Shown here: in pieces, positions 40,045 to 52,930 of the stretch | How the letters are laid out: each line of letters starts with the position of its first letter | How positions within the stretch are numbered: the first letter of the stretch is position 1 | NCBI RefSeq assembly: GCF_004027225.2 | Contig: NC_044283.2 | Coordinates: 186,001-250,000, forward strand | Length of the DNA stretch: 64,000 bases | Direction of reading: 5' to 3' | Source of the DNA: Strigops habroptila | Lineage: Eukaryota; Chordata; Aves; Psittaciformes; Psittacidae | Made by a program: the position numbers and the translations under genes | Notes under the pieces: model-generated | Seen by the model: the letters and a program-made list of their open reading frames with translations, nothing else | Told to the model about the DNA's origin: nothing | Database searches by the model: none

Positions 40045-41257
40045 GCTTTTTGTAACGGGACCGGCCTCGGTGTCACCCCCCCCCCCCTCGGTGCCACAAC
40101 CCCCCCCCGCAGGAAGGAGAGGCACGGGGGGGGATCCGTTCAGGTGTATTTATTATAATGGGGGGCACACAGAGAGGAGTGGGGGGTCCTGACCCATAGC
40201 TGGGGGGGAGAGCACTGTGGGGGTGCAGCGTGGGGGGGCTGACCCACTCCTCAGGGGGTGCAGCTCATAGGGGGAGTCTGAGGTTACATGATGGGGTCTG
40301 TGCCCCATAGCATGGGGTGGCGTGGGGGGAGCTGGACCCCCAGCTGCACCCCCAGCAGGGCAGGAGGGGCCATGGGGGGAGCTCAACACCTCCCCCCCCC
40401 CAGGGCCCCACAGCACCCCTGAGTGTCCCAGGCCCTGGGAGCAGAGCCAGAGGCCGAGCTGGTCCCTGGGGCCACATTGGATTCCATGGCCGGGACGGGA
40501 GTGCTGGGACAGGCCATTCCCATGGGAAGGGGCTGGGGGGGGCGGGAGCAGCCCCTGCGCCCCGCTGCAGGCCGGCCGGGCTGGGGCAGAGCTGGGGGTG
40601 CAGGGTGAGGGGGGGCACGGCCCCAGCACCAGCAGCCGCAGCCATGGGCCGGTCCCGGGGGGCCGCCGCGAGCACGGAGCCGCTGCCCCAGCGCAGCACA
40701 GCTGTGGCCCCGCACATCTGGCCGGGGCTGAGGGACCCCCCGTGTCCCCACGGAGCAGAACCGGCTCCCCCTCGCCTTGCCCCGGGGCAGGGCGGCCCCA
40801 CGGAGCTGCACCCACGGGTGGGACGCGGCCCGCGGCGCTCCCGGCGCGCAGCACTGGTTTGGCCGGGATCGGATCCCGGTGGAACCGGAGCTGGGAACAG
40901 CGGAGCTGGTTCTGCTCCCAGCCACGCCGCCGCCTTCCCTCCCGAGGGGCTGGGGGCGGGAGGAGGATGTGGGGCTCAGTGACCCGAGGTGGGGCTCAGT
41001 GACCCACGGGGTGGCCGGGGCAGCCCCAAACTCGCATTCCCTGGGCATGGAGATGCCAGGCTGAGGTTGGGGGGGGTTTGGTAGCGGGGAAATCGTGGCT
41101 CAGCTCCACCTTCACACAGATTTCTACCAGCAGGACTCCTGGAGCAGAAGCTGGGGGTCAGTGCTGACCCCATCCTGCTCATGGAGCCTCAGTGCCGCTG
41201 GTCCCGGTGCCGCTGGTCCCGGCGCATCCCAGCTTTCCCTGCATCCCTGGGCACGGC
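40045..41257. other. Convergent 3' interval, mostly WDR54 3' UTR
   Basis: A minus-strand AATAAA (TTTATT at 40149-40154) could end WDR54 after a 1.1 kb 3' UTR. No other gene was recognised in this GC-rich, non-repetitive stretch. Confidence 0.5.
40149..40154 (-). terminator. WDR54: Candidate WDR54 poly(A) signal
   Basis: TTTATT reads AATAAA on the minus strand. It is the first canonical minus-strand signal I saw downstream of the WDR54 stop. Confidence 0.5.
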
Positions 41258-44200
41258 CTATGCCCGGCTGTAGCGGAAGATCTCGCTCAGGTCGTAGCCA
41301 GTGACAGCGAAGGAGTTTCCCTCGGGATCGCAGAAGCGGGCGCCGCAGACCTGCGTGTCGGGAACGCGCTCGGCGTGACAGTGCTGGATCTGCGGGGACA
41401 GGACACGGGATGTGGCACCGGAGGAGAGCAGCCGGAACCCGGGAACGGCCCGTCTGCAGCAGGAGGGGAAGGGAAGGCTGGGATGTGAGCCAGGGCTTGA
41501 GCTCGGCATTGCGGGAGCACAGAACCCCAGCCTGGTTTGGGCAGAATGGAACTTAAAGCTCCTCCAGTCCCAACCCCTGCCCCGGGCAGGGACACCTTCC
41601 ACTAGAGCAGGTTGCTCCAAGCCCCTGTGCCCAACCTGGCCTTGAACACTGCCAGGGATGGGGCAGCCACAGCTTCTCCTTTCAACCCATTCCCATGTCC
41701 CACAACCCTCCCTGTATCTCATCCAACTCTTCCCTCGCCCAGTTGGAAGCTGTTACCCCTCATTCCATCCCTACAGGTCCTTGTCCAAAGCCCCTCTCCA
41801 GGTTTCCGGGAGCCCCTTTAGGCCCTGGAGCTGCTCTAAGGGCTCCCCAGAGCACAGCAGAGGGGCAGGATCCCCTCCCTGACCTGCTGCTCACACTATG
41901 GGGGTGCACCCAGCACATGGGGGGGGTCACGGGCAGCTTCTCCTCACCCAGCTCACCTCGATGTCGTCGGTGTCCGGGTTCCTGCTGAGCTTCCAGATGT
42001 GAACAAAGGAATCCTCCGCTCCCGAGAGCAGCTGCAGAGGGGGCAGGACAGAGGCTGTGGGGACCGGGGGGTCAGAGGGGTGGCACTGAGGTGGCAGTGC
42101 CATGTGTGGGGCAGGGGACAGCCCCTGCATGGCCATCACAGGCTGCCTGCTCCGGGACGGTGGGATGCAGGGTGGGATGCGGGGTGAGATGCGGGGTGAG
42201 ATGCGGGGTGGGATGTGGGTGGGATGTGGGATGGGATGCGGGGTGAGATGCGGGGTGGGATGTGGGTGGGATGCAGGGTGGGATGCAGGGTGGGATGCAG
42301 GTGGGATGCGGGGTGGGATGCGGGGTGGGATGCGGGGTGGGATGCGGGGTGGGATGCAGGTGGGATGCGGGGTGGGATGCGGGGTGGGATGCGGGGTGGG
42401 ATGCGGGGTGGGATGCAGGTGGGATGCGGGGTGGGATGCGGGGTGGGATGCGGGGTGGGATGCGGGGTGGGATGCTGGGCGGGATGCAGGGTGTGATGTA
42501 GTGTGGGATGTGGGTTGGGATGTGGGTGGGATGCGGGTGGGATGCAGATGAGGATGCAGTGTGGGATGCAGTGTGGGATGCGGGGTGGGATGCGGGGTGG
42601 GATGCGAGGTGGGATGCGGGGTGGGATGCGGGGTGGGATGCGGGTGGGATGCGGGTGGGATGCGGGTGGGATGCAGATGAGGATGCGGGGTGGGATGCTG
42701 GGCGGGATGCGGGGTGGGATGCGGGTGGGATGCGGGGTGGGATGCGGGGCGGGATGCAGGGCGGGATGCGGGGCAGGATGCAGGGCAGGATGCGGGTGGG
42801 ATGCCAGGCCACCCCCTGCTCCCAGCCGTACCTTCCCTGTCTCGGGCGCCAGGTCCAGCGCGTTGATCCACCGCGCGTGCGCATTGACCTGCGCGCGCAG
42901 GCGGCCGCTCGCCGCCTCGTACAGCCGGATCTGCCCGTTCCCGAAGCCGGCGGCCACCGTCCCGTGCCACAGCGCCACGGAGGAGCAGGTACAGCTGGGG
43001 GCGGACGGGAGTCACCCCCTGCGCAGCCCCACAGCCCCCCCCACACCCCAGCATCGCCCCTGGGGCTCACCCGCAGGCCGGGACCTTGCTGACCAGCCTG
43101 AACTCCTCTCCCGTGCTCCACACGCACAGGCTCCCCGCGTCGTCGGCGCTCACCAGGCCTCCAGCCCCGTCCTGCAGAGCAGAGCTGGGTCAGGCTCCCG
43201 CTGCCCCGGCTGCTGCAGGGCACGGCCAGGCCCTGCAGCGGGACCAGGTTATAGTTTAACCGCTGCTGGTTTAACCAGGGAGCAGGGCTGGCACCGGGCG
43301 CCGGGGCCTCCGTCTGAACACGCTCGTGTTGGGCAACGCCGATGACACACGGCGTGACTTTCGAGGTAGAATCACCGCGTCCCTCCCTGTGCACTCACGT
43401 GCCGCACCTTCACCTCCAGGCACCTGGAATTCCCATGCCAGGGCCTGTCCTTGCCCCATGGGAAGCATTAACAGCTCCTGGAGCAAAGGCTGGGAGAGGT
43501 GGGTGGATGGCATGAACAGAACCTGTCCCCTGCACCGGTACAAGGGCAAGGACCTGCCCTGGGTGGGGACATCCCCACACAGGCACAGGCTGGAGATGGG
43601 ATGGAGCAGCTCCAGAAGCCCTTGGAGCAGCTCCAGAAGCCCTTGGAGCAGCTCCAGGAGCCCTTGGAGCAGCTCCAGTGCCTAAAGGGGCTCCAGGAAA
43701 CCTGGAGAGGGGCTTTGGACAAGGGATGGAGGGACAGGCCAAGGGGAATGGCTTCCAAATGGAAAAGCGAAGAGTTGGATGAGACACAATGTAGAAGCTC
43801 TTCCCTGTGCGGGTGCTGAGGCGCTGTCACAGGGTGCCCAGAGAAGCTGTGGCTGCCCCATCCCTGGCAGTGTTCAAGGCCAGGTTGGACACAGGGGCTT
43901 GGAGCAACCTGCTCTAGTGGAAGGTGTCCCTGCCCGGGGCAGGGGTTGGGGCTGGAGGAGCTTTAAGGTCCCTCCAACACAAACTGTGCTGTGAGTCTAT
44001 CCTATGATTCTAGGACAGCTCTCAGGGAATGAGGCTCCATGTCCAGGCTCATTGGGAACCTGTTAGAGAAAGTTCAATGGAGCTGATTACGGAGGGTGCA
44101 AGGAAGCGGCCTCGCTGAGGAAGTGGTCAATGATGAGGAACCCAACTGGTGCGTCTGCAGAGGTGTCAGACGAAGCTGCACTGAGGGAAGCCCCATCCCA

Positions 44201-47191
44201 GCCCTGGACTGTGCTTCAACAGCGCTTCCCGTGCTCCAGCCCTTGGCCTGATGGATCCCGATGGGTCCCGGGACCCCCTGAGCCAGCAGCGAGACTGTCA
44301 GTGAGGGATCAGCTCCCTTGGGTTGAGCCTCAGCCCACCGAGGGACACGGGCACCGAGGGACACGGGCACCGAGGTGCTGGGGCAGCAGAGCCCAGCGGT
44401 GCCAATAGAAATGGGGACAACTGGGGGGTAGCTGCTCCCTGCAGCAGAGGGAACAGCCCTGGTGGGGCCCCTCATGCAGAGACACCCCCAAACCCAACAG
44501 TCCTGAACCCCCCTGGTGCTGGGACCCCCGGGACGTACCGGGGCCCGGCCCTGCTCTGCTGCGATGTCGGTGATGGCGGCTCCGTGCTGCTCCAGGACCT
44601 CGCTCACCGTCACGTTGGTGCCCTTGGGGGGGATGTCGAACACCAGCACCGGCCCCGAGGATGTACCTGCGGCACAGGGGGGGTCACTGCCAGCAGCGCC
44701 CCTCGGCTGGACCCACACCGGCACCACGGCCACCAAACCTCCTCCTGCCCTTCCTATGGACAGCCGGCAACCCTCCATCCTTCCCTATGGGCACCCAGCA
44801 ACCCTCCATCCTTCCCTATGGGCACCCAGCAACCCTCCATCCTTCCCTATGGGCACCCAGCAACCCTCCATCCTTCCCTATGGGCACCCGGCAACCCTCC
44901 ATCCTTCCCTGTGGCCACCCTCCCTCCCATCCATCCCACCCCATCCCATCCCCACTCCGCTCACCCACGCAGATGAAGCGCTCTCCTGCCGCAGCGATCC
45001 CACGGGCAAACACGGCTTGTGCTGCAAGGAAACTGGGAGCCGGTCACACCGGGAGCTGCTCACACCGGGGGCACCGGGAGCCGCCCACACCGGGGGCACC
45101 GCAGCGAGGCCGCGGGGGCTCCGGCCGGGAGGAGCGGGCCCAGGGGATCTCCCGGGTGCAGGGAAGGGGCCAGGTCCCGCCGCGGCGTTACCAGGAGGAT
45201 GCTCCGCCACGTCCAGCGCGTGCCAGTAAACCAGGACGGAGCCGTCGGCCTCGTACATCTGCGGAGGGACGGGAGCAGCGTGAGGGTGAAAGCCGGGGGG
45301 GGGTCACCGGGCTCGGTGTGGTCCCTCCTGTACAGAATGATGTGGAGGGGCTGGAGGGGTCCAGGGAAGGGCCACGAAGATGATCCAAGGGCTGGGAAGT
45401 GTGTGAGGAAAGGCTGAGCTGGGACTGTGCTGCTGGAGAAGAGAAGGCTCCTTAAAGGGAGACCTTGTCACCATGGGGCAGTGGTTAAAGGGTGGCTGCA
45501 GAGAAGATGGAGACTCCCTTTGGACAAGGAGTCCCATGGGAAAGCTGAGGGGTGATGGGCACAAGTTGTTGCTGGGGAGATTCCAACTGGACACGAGAAG
45601 GAAACCCTTCCCAGGGAGAACAACCAGCCACTGGAATCATCTCCTCAGGGAAGTGGTGGATTCCCAGCTTTGGACACTGTTAAGATTGTGCTGCACAAGG
45701 TGCTGGGACACATAGTCTGGGTGATGCTGTGCCTGGAAAGGTTGGATCAGATGATCCTTGAGCTCCCTCCCAAGCTGGGATTTTGGATTCTATGATTCCT
45801 TTATGGCTTCAGGCTCAACCAGTGCCCCAGGGGGTCCCCAGGAGACAGTGACAGCCCTCGGCACGCAGCAGGACCCCAGGAGGTGCCCCAGGAACCCGCC
45901 TCTCCCCCCAGCGAGCTCATCCTCCCCGTGTTGGGACCTCCCTCCTCACCCTCCGGGGAAGCCACCTCACCTGGATCCCCTTCTGGGAGGTCAGCACCAG
46001 CAGCACTCGCGAGGGCAGGACACACCAGGCTGCCTGCGACGGAACGGGCTCAGGGCAGCGGGGCAGGGGACACGGGGCAGGGATGGGCAGGGGGACACGG
46101 GGCAGGGATGGGCAGGGGGAGACGGGGCAGGAGCTGGGGCAGGGGACACGGGGCAGGGATGGGCAGGGAATGGGCAGGGGACACAGGGCAGGGACAGGGG
46201 ACATGGGGCAGGGATGGGCAGGGGACACGGGGCAGGGATGGGCAGGGGGCAAGGGGCAGGAGCTGGGGCAGGGGGACACGGTGCAGGAGACGAGCAGGGG
46301 GACACGGGGCAGGGATGGGCAGGGGACATGGGGCAGGGATGGGCAAGGGACGAGCAGGGGCACACGGGGCAGGAGCCGGGGCAGGGGACACGGGGCGGGG
46401 ATGGGCAGGGGGCAAGGGGCAGGAGCTGGGGCAGGGGGACACGGGGCAGGACCCTCCTCCCCTTGAGGCGAGGGACAGCCCAAGCCGCCCGGAGACGCGT
46501 GTGCGCAGGGCCCGTACCTGGGTGAGCAGCGGGGTGCTGACGCCCAGGCCGGGCTCCCGGGCCGGGAGCTGGCGGTGCGAGAGGCCGAGCCCGGCGGCGG
46601 CAGCGCTGAGCAGGCTGAGGCTGGGCCCGTGCACGGCGCTGAAGCGCTGGAGCTGCGGCCCGGGCTGGCGGAGCACGCTGAGGTTGTTGTACAGCGCCGC
46701 GCTGCTGCTGGGCAGCGGGAGGCTCTGCTCCCGCCGGTACATCCTGCGGGCACCGCCAGCTCCGGCACCGACACCGGCGAACGGGCCCCCCGGTCCCGTC
46801 CCGGCTTCACCCCCCTTCCTGTATCCGGCCCCGTTATCCTTTCCCGTTCCCAGTTCCCCCCGGGATCCCCGGTCCCGTCCCGCTCTCCCTGTCCCCGGCC
46901 CCTTTCCCGTCCCCAGTTCCCGCCGGGACACTCCGTCCCCGCTCCGCTCCCGCTCCTACTCCGCTGCCGGCCCCGCTCCCCGCCCCGGCCCCGCTCCGCT
47001 CCCGGCCCCGCTCCGGGCCCCGCTCCGCTCCCGGCCCCGCTCCCGGCCCCGCTCCCGCTCCCGGCCCCGGCCCCGCTCCGAGCCCTGAGCCCAGAGCCCG
47101 GCCCCGGCCCCGGCCCCGGCCCCGGCCCCGGCCCCGGCCCCGGCCCCGGCCCCGGCCCCGGCCGCGCTCACTCGCTGGCGGCCGCAGCCAT
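41258..47191 (-). CDS. WDR54: WDR54, WD repeat-containing protein 54
   Basis: WDR54 is a small WD40 beta-propeller protein, linked in the literature to EGFR/ERK signalling. Ten coding exons were read in minus-strand order: 47172-47191, 46518-46743, 45971-46033, 45192-45258, 44965-45021, 44539-44666, 43071-43171, 42832-42994, 41957-42031 and 41258-41389. They join to 343 residues (human about 334). Matches to human include [11 protein letters not shown] (human SAAALCNNLSVL), [87 protein letters not shown] and [21 protein letters not shown] start at a 7-codon exon 1 (MAAAASE), because its GTGAGC donor joins the next exon in frame. Human starts at the equivalent of exon 2 (MYRREQS), which is the alternative. 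Introns hold three CR1 copies, several minisatellites and a GGGGCC repeat. Confidence 0.93.
41510..41845 (-). mobile_element. CR1 LINE 3' fragment, reverse orientation
   Basis: The CR1 3' end lies in antisense to the + strand: CTCCAGTCCCAACCCCTGCC, GGGACACCTTCCACTAGAGC, TGGCCTTGAACACTGCCAGG. It continues toward CCTTGTCCAAAGCCCCTCTC at the right. It sits in WDR54 intron 9. Confidence 0.85.
42150..42810 (+). repeat. 12-bp GGGATGCGGGGT array in WDR54 intron 8
   Basis: About 660 bp and more than 50 units of GTGGGATGCGG, with GTGGGATGCAG and GTGGGATGTGG variants. The array ends about 20 bp from the exon 8 splice donor at 42831. Confidence 0.9.
43590..44025 (+). mobile_element. CR1 LINE 3' fragment with internal 21-bp repeat
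   Basis: The sense CR1 3' part runs from GGAGCAGCTCCAG through AAACCTGGAGAGGGGCTTTG, GAGAAGCTGTGGCTGCCCCA and TGGAGCAACCTGCTCTAGTG to a tail with CTATGATTCTA. Within it GGAGCAGCTCC repeats at 43603, 43624, 43645 and 43666, a 21-bp tandem. Confidence 0.85.
44752..44911 (+). repeat. 31-bp tandem repeat in WDR54 intron 5
   Basis: About five near-identical units built on CCCTATGGGCACCCAGCA and ACCCTCCATCCTT, 31 bp apart (for example 44783 and 44814). Low divergence suggests recent expansion. Confidence 0.85.
45340..45800 (+). mobile_element. CR1 LINE 3' fragment
   Basis: CR1-like text runs from GGGGCTGGAGGGGTCCAGGG through GGCTGAGCTGGGACTGTGCT to GTTGGATCAGATGATCCTTG and ends with the 8-mer-type tail GGATTCTATGATTCC. 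It is in WDR54 intron 3. Confidence 0.8.
46050..46455 (+). repeat. GGGACACGGGGCAGGGATG array in WDR54 intron 2
   Basis: About 400 bp of GGGCAGGGATGGGCAGGGGA and CAGGAGCTGGGGCAGGGG units, with a period of roughly 24-35 bp. Confidence 0.8.
47100..47163 (-). repeat. WDR54: Pure GGGGCC hexanucleotide repeat in WDR54 intron 1
   Basis: The + strand is 64 bp of uninterrupted GGCCCC hexamers, about 10.7 copies. On the WDR54 sense strand this is (GGGGCC)n, beginning 8 nt inside intron 1. A looser CCCCGCTCC/CCCGGCCCC tract extends left to about 46960. Confidence 0.95.
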
Positions 47192-47316
47192 GGAGACGGC
47201 GACGCTGCGTGATGAGGCAGGGGGCGGGGCGGCGAGGTGACGTCACCGTGCGCGGTGCGTCGGGGGGCGGAGCCAGAGTTGCCATAGAGACGGGGACGCG
47301 TCCGGCTGCGGGAGGG
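47192..47316. promoter_or_regulatory. Divergent WDR54/C2orf81 promoter with X-box and CRE motifs
   Basis: Only 125 bp separate the two start codons. The interval contains a perfect CRE TGACGTCA (47238-47245) and an RFX X-box-like GTTGCCATAGAGAC (47278-47291). A second X-box-like GCAGCCATGGAGAC (47184-47197) overlaps the WDR54 start codon. Confidence 0.65.
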
Positions 47317-49983
<2,667 letters not shown>

Positions 49984-50022
49984 GCGCCGTGTCCGCTGCG
50001 CCCGCCCTGCTTGAAGGGACCC

Positions 50023-50028
50023 AATAAA
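50023..50028 (+). terminator. C2orf81: C2orf81 poly(A) signal AATAAA
   Basis: AATAAA is 40 bp past the stop codon and is followed by a GT-rich ACGTGTGTGTC element. Confidence 0.85.
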
Positions 50029-50350
50029 CCAACGTGTGTGTCACCCGGCTCCTGCGTCCTGGCGAAGAGCAGCCCCGCGGCCACGGGGACGGTCTTTGCA
50101 CACAAAGCCACCGTGTCCGGTGGGGCTGAGCCACAACGGGGCCCTTCGCCGGCTCCGCGGGCTCCGGCTGCAAAAGCGCTCGGCGTTTATCGATAAAGAG
50201 GCAGATCTTGCCTGTGAGGGTGTGGCCGATGCTCAGGGACGGCTCATCCGAGCCAAAGCCATGGGCGGCGGGGCCGGCCAAAGGTCCTCAGCCGGACTCT
50301 GCTCCCCCCGGCACACCCCGGTGCCCCGCCGGACTCTGCAGCCCCCGGCC
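50029..50350 (+). promoter_or_regulatory. Intergenic/promoter region of the dehydrogenase gene
   Basis: 322 bp between the C2orf81 poly(A) signal and the next start codon. It contains a palindromic TTTATCGATAAA (50185-50196). An upstream in-frame ATG at 50261 exists, but the conserved family start is better placed at 50351. Confidence 0.45.
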
Positions 50351-52663
50351 ATGGAGGTGCCGAGCGCCTGCCGCCACCCGAGCTGGTTCCTGCTCACGCT
50401 GCTCCTGGGGCTGCTGCTCTGGGCACGGAGGAGGCGCGCGTGGGACCCCCGACAGTGTCTCACGGACCTGAGCGGCAGGACCGTCATTGTCACCGGGGCC
50501 AACAGCGGTGAGCGGGGACATGGCTGCAGGGCTGGGGGTGCACGACTCGGGTGCAGGGCTGGGGGTCCCCGTTGGCCATGGGACCCTCCTGGCAGCGCCT
50601 CATTCCCCTGGGATGGGAAGGGGCTGAGGCATGAGAGACAGCACGACGGCACAGTGCTGTGGGTGGCACATGGGAGACACGGGTCCCCTTCTGCAGCCGC
50701 AGCACCGCAGCCGCTGCTTCGCGGTGCATGTGGCTGCAGGAGTGGCTGGTGCTGAGCCTATGAGCATGCACCGTGTGCTCACACCGGGTACCATAGACGT
50801 CCTCTGTACCGCGCTGGCCAGCGGCTGCTGCACCGCGCGCTCGGGAGCTGGCTCCTGGTGCCCTCAGCCCGGGAGCAGCTCGGTGGGCTCTGGGCAGCCC
50901 CTGCCCAGCCTCTGGGGCCAGCTAATGGCTGGTAGCCACGGCCACCGCGCTGCTGGCCACGTCCCAACTCACCACCGTGCTGCTGGGCACCACGGGCGCC
51001 GGGGATTGATGCTGGCACAGCCGGGGGGCAGTGGGACCTGTGGGCTAGGGGTGTCCCCCGACATGCAAGGCACGTGCGGCGTCCCCCCTCCATGGCCCTG
51101 CCCCGCTCCCGGTGCTGCCCGGACCCAGGGAATGGGGCCATGGACCCCGGGTCCGCGCTCCACGGGGATGAGCCGGTGCGGGGTCCGTGTGCCGCAGGCA
51201 TCGGAAAGTGCGTGGCGCTGGAGCTGGCGCGCCGGAACGCCCGCACCATCCTGGCGTGCCGGAACCGGGAGCGGGGCCAGGCGGCGGTGGAGGAGATCCG
51301 CGCGGCCACCGGGAACGCCGCGGTGGTGCTGCGGGAGCTGGACACGGGCTCGCTGGCCTCGGTGCGCGCCTTCGCCCGCGCCGTGCTGCAGGAGGAGCCG
51401 CGCCTGGACGTGCTGGTCCACAACGCCGGCGTCACCGGTACGCTCCGGGGCCGGGGCCACCCGCGGTGTGGGTCCAGCTCCCGGCCCCGCATCACCCACC
51501 CCACACCCCGTTCCAGGGCTGCCCTTCACCATGACGCCGGAGGGGCTGGAGCAAACCTTCGCCACCAACTACCTGGGCCCGTTCCTGCTCACCAACTTGC
51601 TGCTGGGTGAGCGAGGGCGCTGCCGGGGCCGGGGCGCTCCGGGGACCCCCGCTCACCCCCTGCCCTCGCCGCAGAGCTGCTGAAGGCCTCGGCGCCCGCC
51701 TGCGTAGTGACCGTGTCGTCGTTCCGGCACCGCGTCGGCACCGCCGACACCCGCTTCCTCACCGGGCAGCGGCGGCACCACGGCACCGACACCGCCTACA
51801 ACAGCAGCAAGCTCATGGGCGTGCTCTTCAGCACCGAGCTGGCGCGGCGCCTGCAGGGCACGGGTGGGTATCGTGCCGTGCCACGCAGTGCCGTGCCGCG
51901 CCATGCTGTGCTGTGCCATGCTGTGCCAGGCCGTGCTATGATATGCCGTGCTATCTTGTGCCGTGCCAGGCAATGCCATGCCATACAATGCCATGCTGTG
52001 CCATGCCGTGCTATGCGGCTTCATACAAGGTCATCTCCCCATCCCAACCACCCCGTGCCGCTGCCACAAGGGCTGCACATTGGGGTCTCCCCCTTGGACC
52101 CCACCACGGGATATGGCTGCGATGCCGGGGCACGGAGCAGTCCCCGTGCCAGCACCAGGCTCAGGGGGAGCTGCTCCTGCTGGGATGGCAGCGTGGGATT
52201 TGGCTGCTGGATGCGGGATGGGAGCAGTGGGAACGTGCTGTGGCCCTGGCGCAGCGCTGATGCTGCGGCTCCACAGGGGTGACCTCCAACGCCGCGAACC
52301 CCGGTCTGGTGAGCACCAACATCATGCAAAACTTCAACTGGATCTTTCGTGCGCTCTTCACCCTCATCCGCCCCTTCATGAAGGTGAGTTGGGGACAGGA
52401 GCCTGCCGGGACCCCCCGTCCCACAGTACCGGGGGCAGCCGGCCCCCTCCTGACCTCTGCCCCGGCAGTCGGCGGCACAGGGGGCCCTCAGCACCATTTA
52501 CTGCGCCGTGTCGGAGGAGGCCGCGGGCATCACGGGCAAGTACTTCAACAGCGACTGCGCGCTGGAGCTGCCCTCGGCGGCCGCCCGCGACGCCCGGCTG
52601 GCCCAGGAGCTGTGGGACGAGTCCGAGCGGCTCACGGGGCTCAGCCGCAGCCCCCAGCACTGA
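50351..52663 (+). CDS. Membrane-anchored short-chain dehydrogenase/reductase, RDH11-14/DHRS13-like
   Basis: Six coding exons (50351-50507, 51198-51437, 51517-51606, 51675-51863, 52277-52383, 52469-52663) join to 325 residues. An N-terminal hydrophobic anchor WFLLTLLLGLLLWA (12-25) and a basic RRRR precede the Rossmann fold. NAD(P) binding motif is TGANSGIG (48-55); RNRERGQ downstream suggests NADP preference, as in retinol dehydrogenases. Other SDR marks are HNAG, ATNYLGPFLL, the VSS serine (about 177-178) and the catalytic YNSSK (Tyr204, Lys208). The tail region NAANPGLVSTNIM matches the classical PG motif. Family knowledge suggests an ER or mitochondrial retinal/aldehyde reductase; the substrate is not deducible. 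It lies between C2orf81 and DCTN1, where I know of no human gene, and converges on the LRR gene with a shared poly(A) site. Confidence 0.9.
51880..52015 (+). repeat. TGCCATGCTG pentamer-based repeat in SDR intron 4
   Basis: About 135 bp of GTGCCATGCTG, GTGCCATGCC and CTATG blocks on a 5-bp rhythm, the same family as in the RhoBTB and drebrin-like introns. Confidence 0.75.
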
Positions 52664-52900
52664 GACAGCTCCGCGTGGGGATGCGGCACCCCCGGTCCCC
52701 GCAGCTCACCGGCGCCATGCAGCTTGGGTGGCACCAAGCGCTATGGTGCCGGGAGCTGCACCAGCACTTCAAGCACCCCAAAGCACACCAGGATGTGGCA
52801 CCACACCTCATCCAGCCCCTTCCCAAAAGGAAGAGCAGCCACAGGGCTCCATTATGCCAAAACAATCACCATGAAGGTGCCGCCATCGGCAGCACAACTC

Positions 52901-52911
52901 CTTTATTAAAG
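52901..52911. terminator. Shared bidirectional poly(A) signal
   Basis: CTTTATTAAAG reads ATTAAA on the + strand (52905-52910) for the dehydrogenase gene and AATAAA on the minus strand (52902-52907) for the LRR gene. The LRR stop codon lies only 24 bp away. Confidence 0.65.
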
Positions 52912-52930
52912 GCGGGCGCAGGCGGCGCTG

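Noticed and set aside
42102-42800. Long open frames of [12 protein letters not shown]-like peptides
   Set aside because: They are translations of the 12-bp GGGATGCGGGGT array in WDR54 intron 8. The period is a multiple of three, so frames stay open by chance.
44661-44920. Repeated [12 protein letters not shown] peptide in WDR54 intron 5
   Set aside because: This is the 31-bp tandem repeat read in shifting frames. The true WDR54 exons lie on the other strand on both sides.
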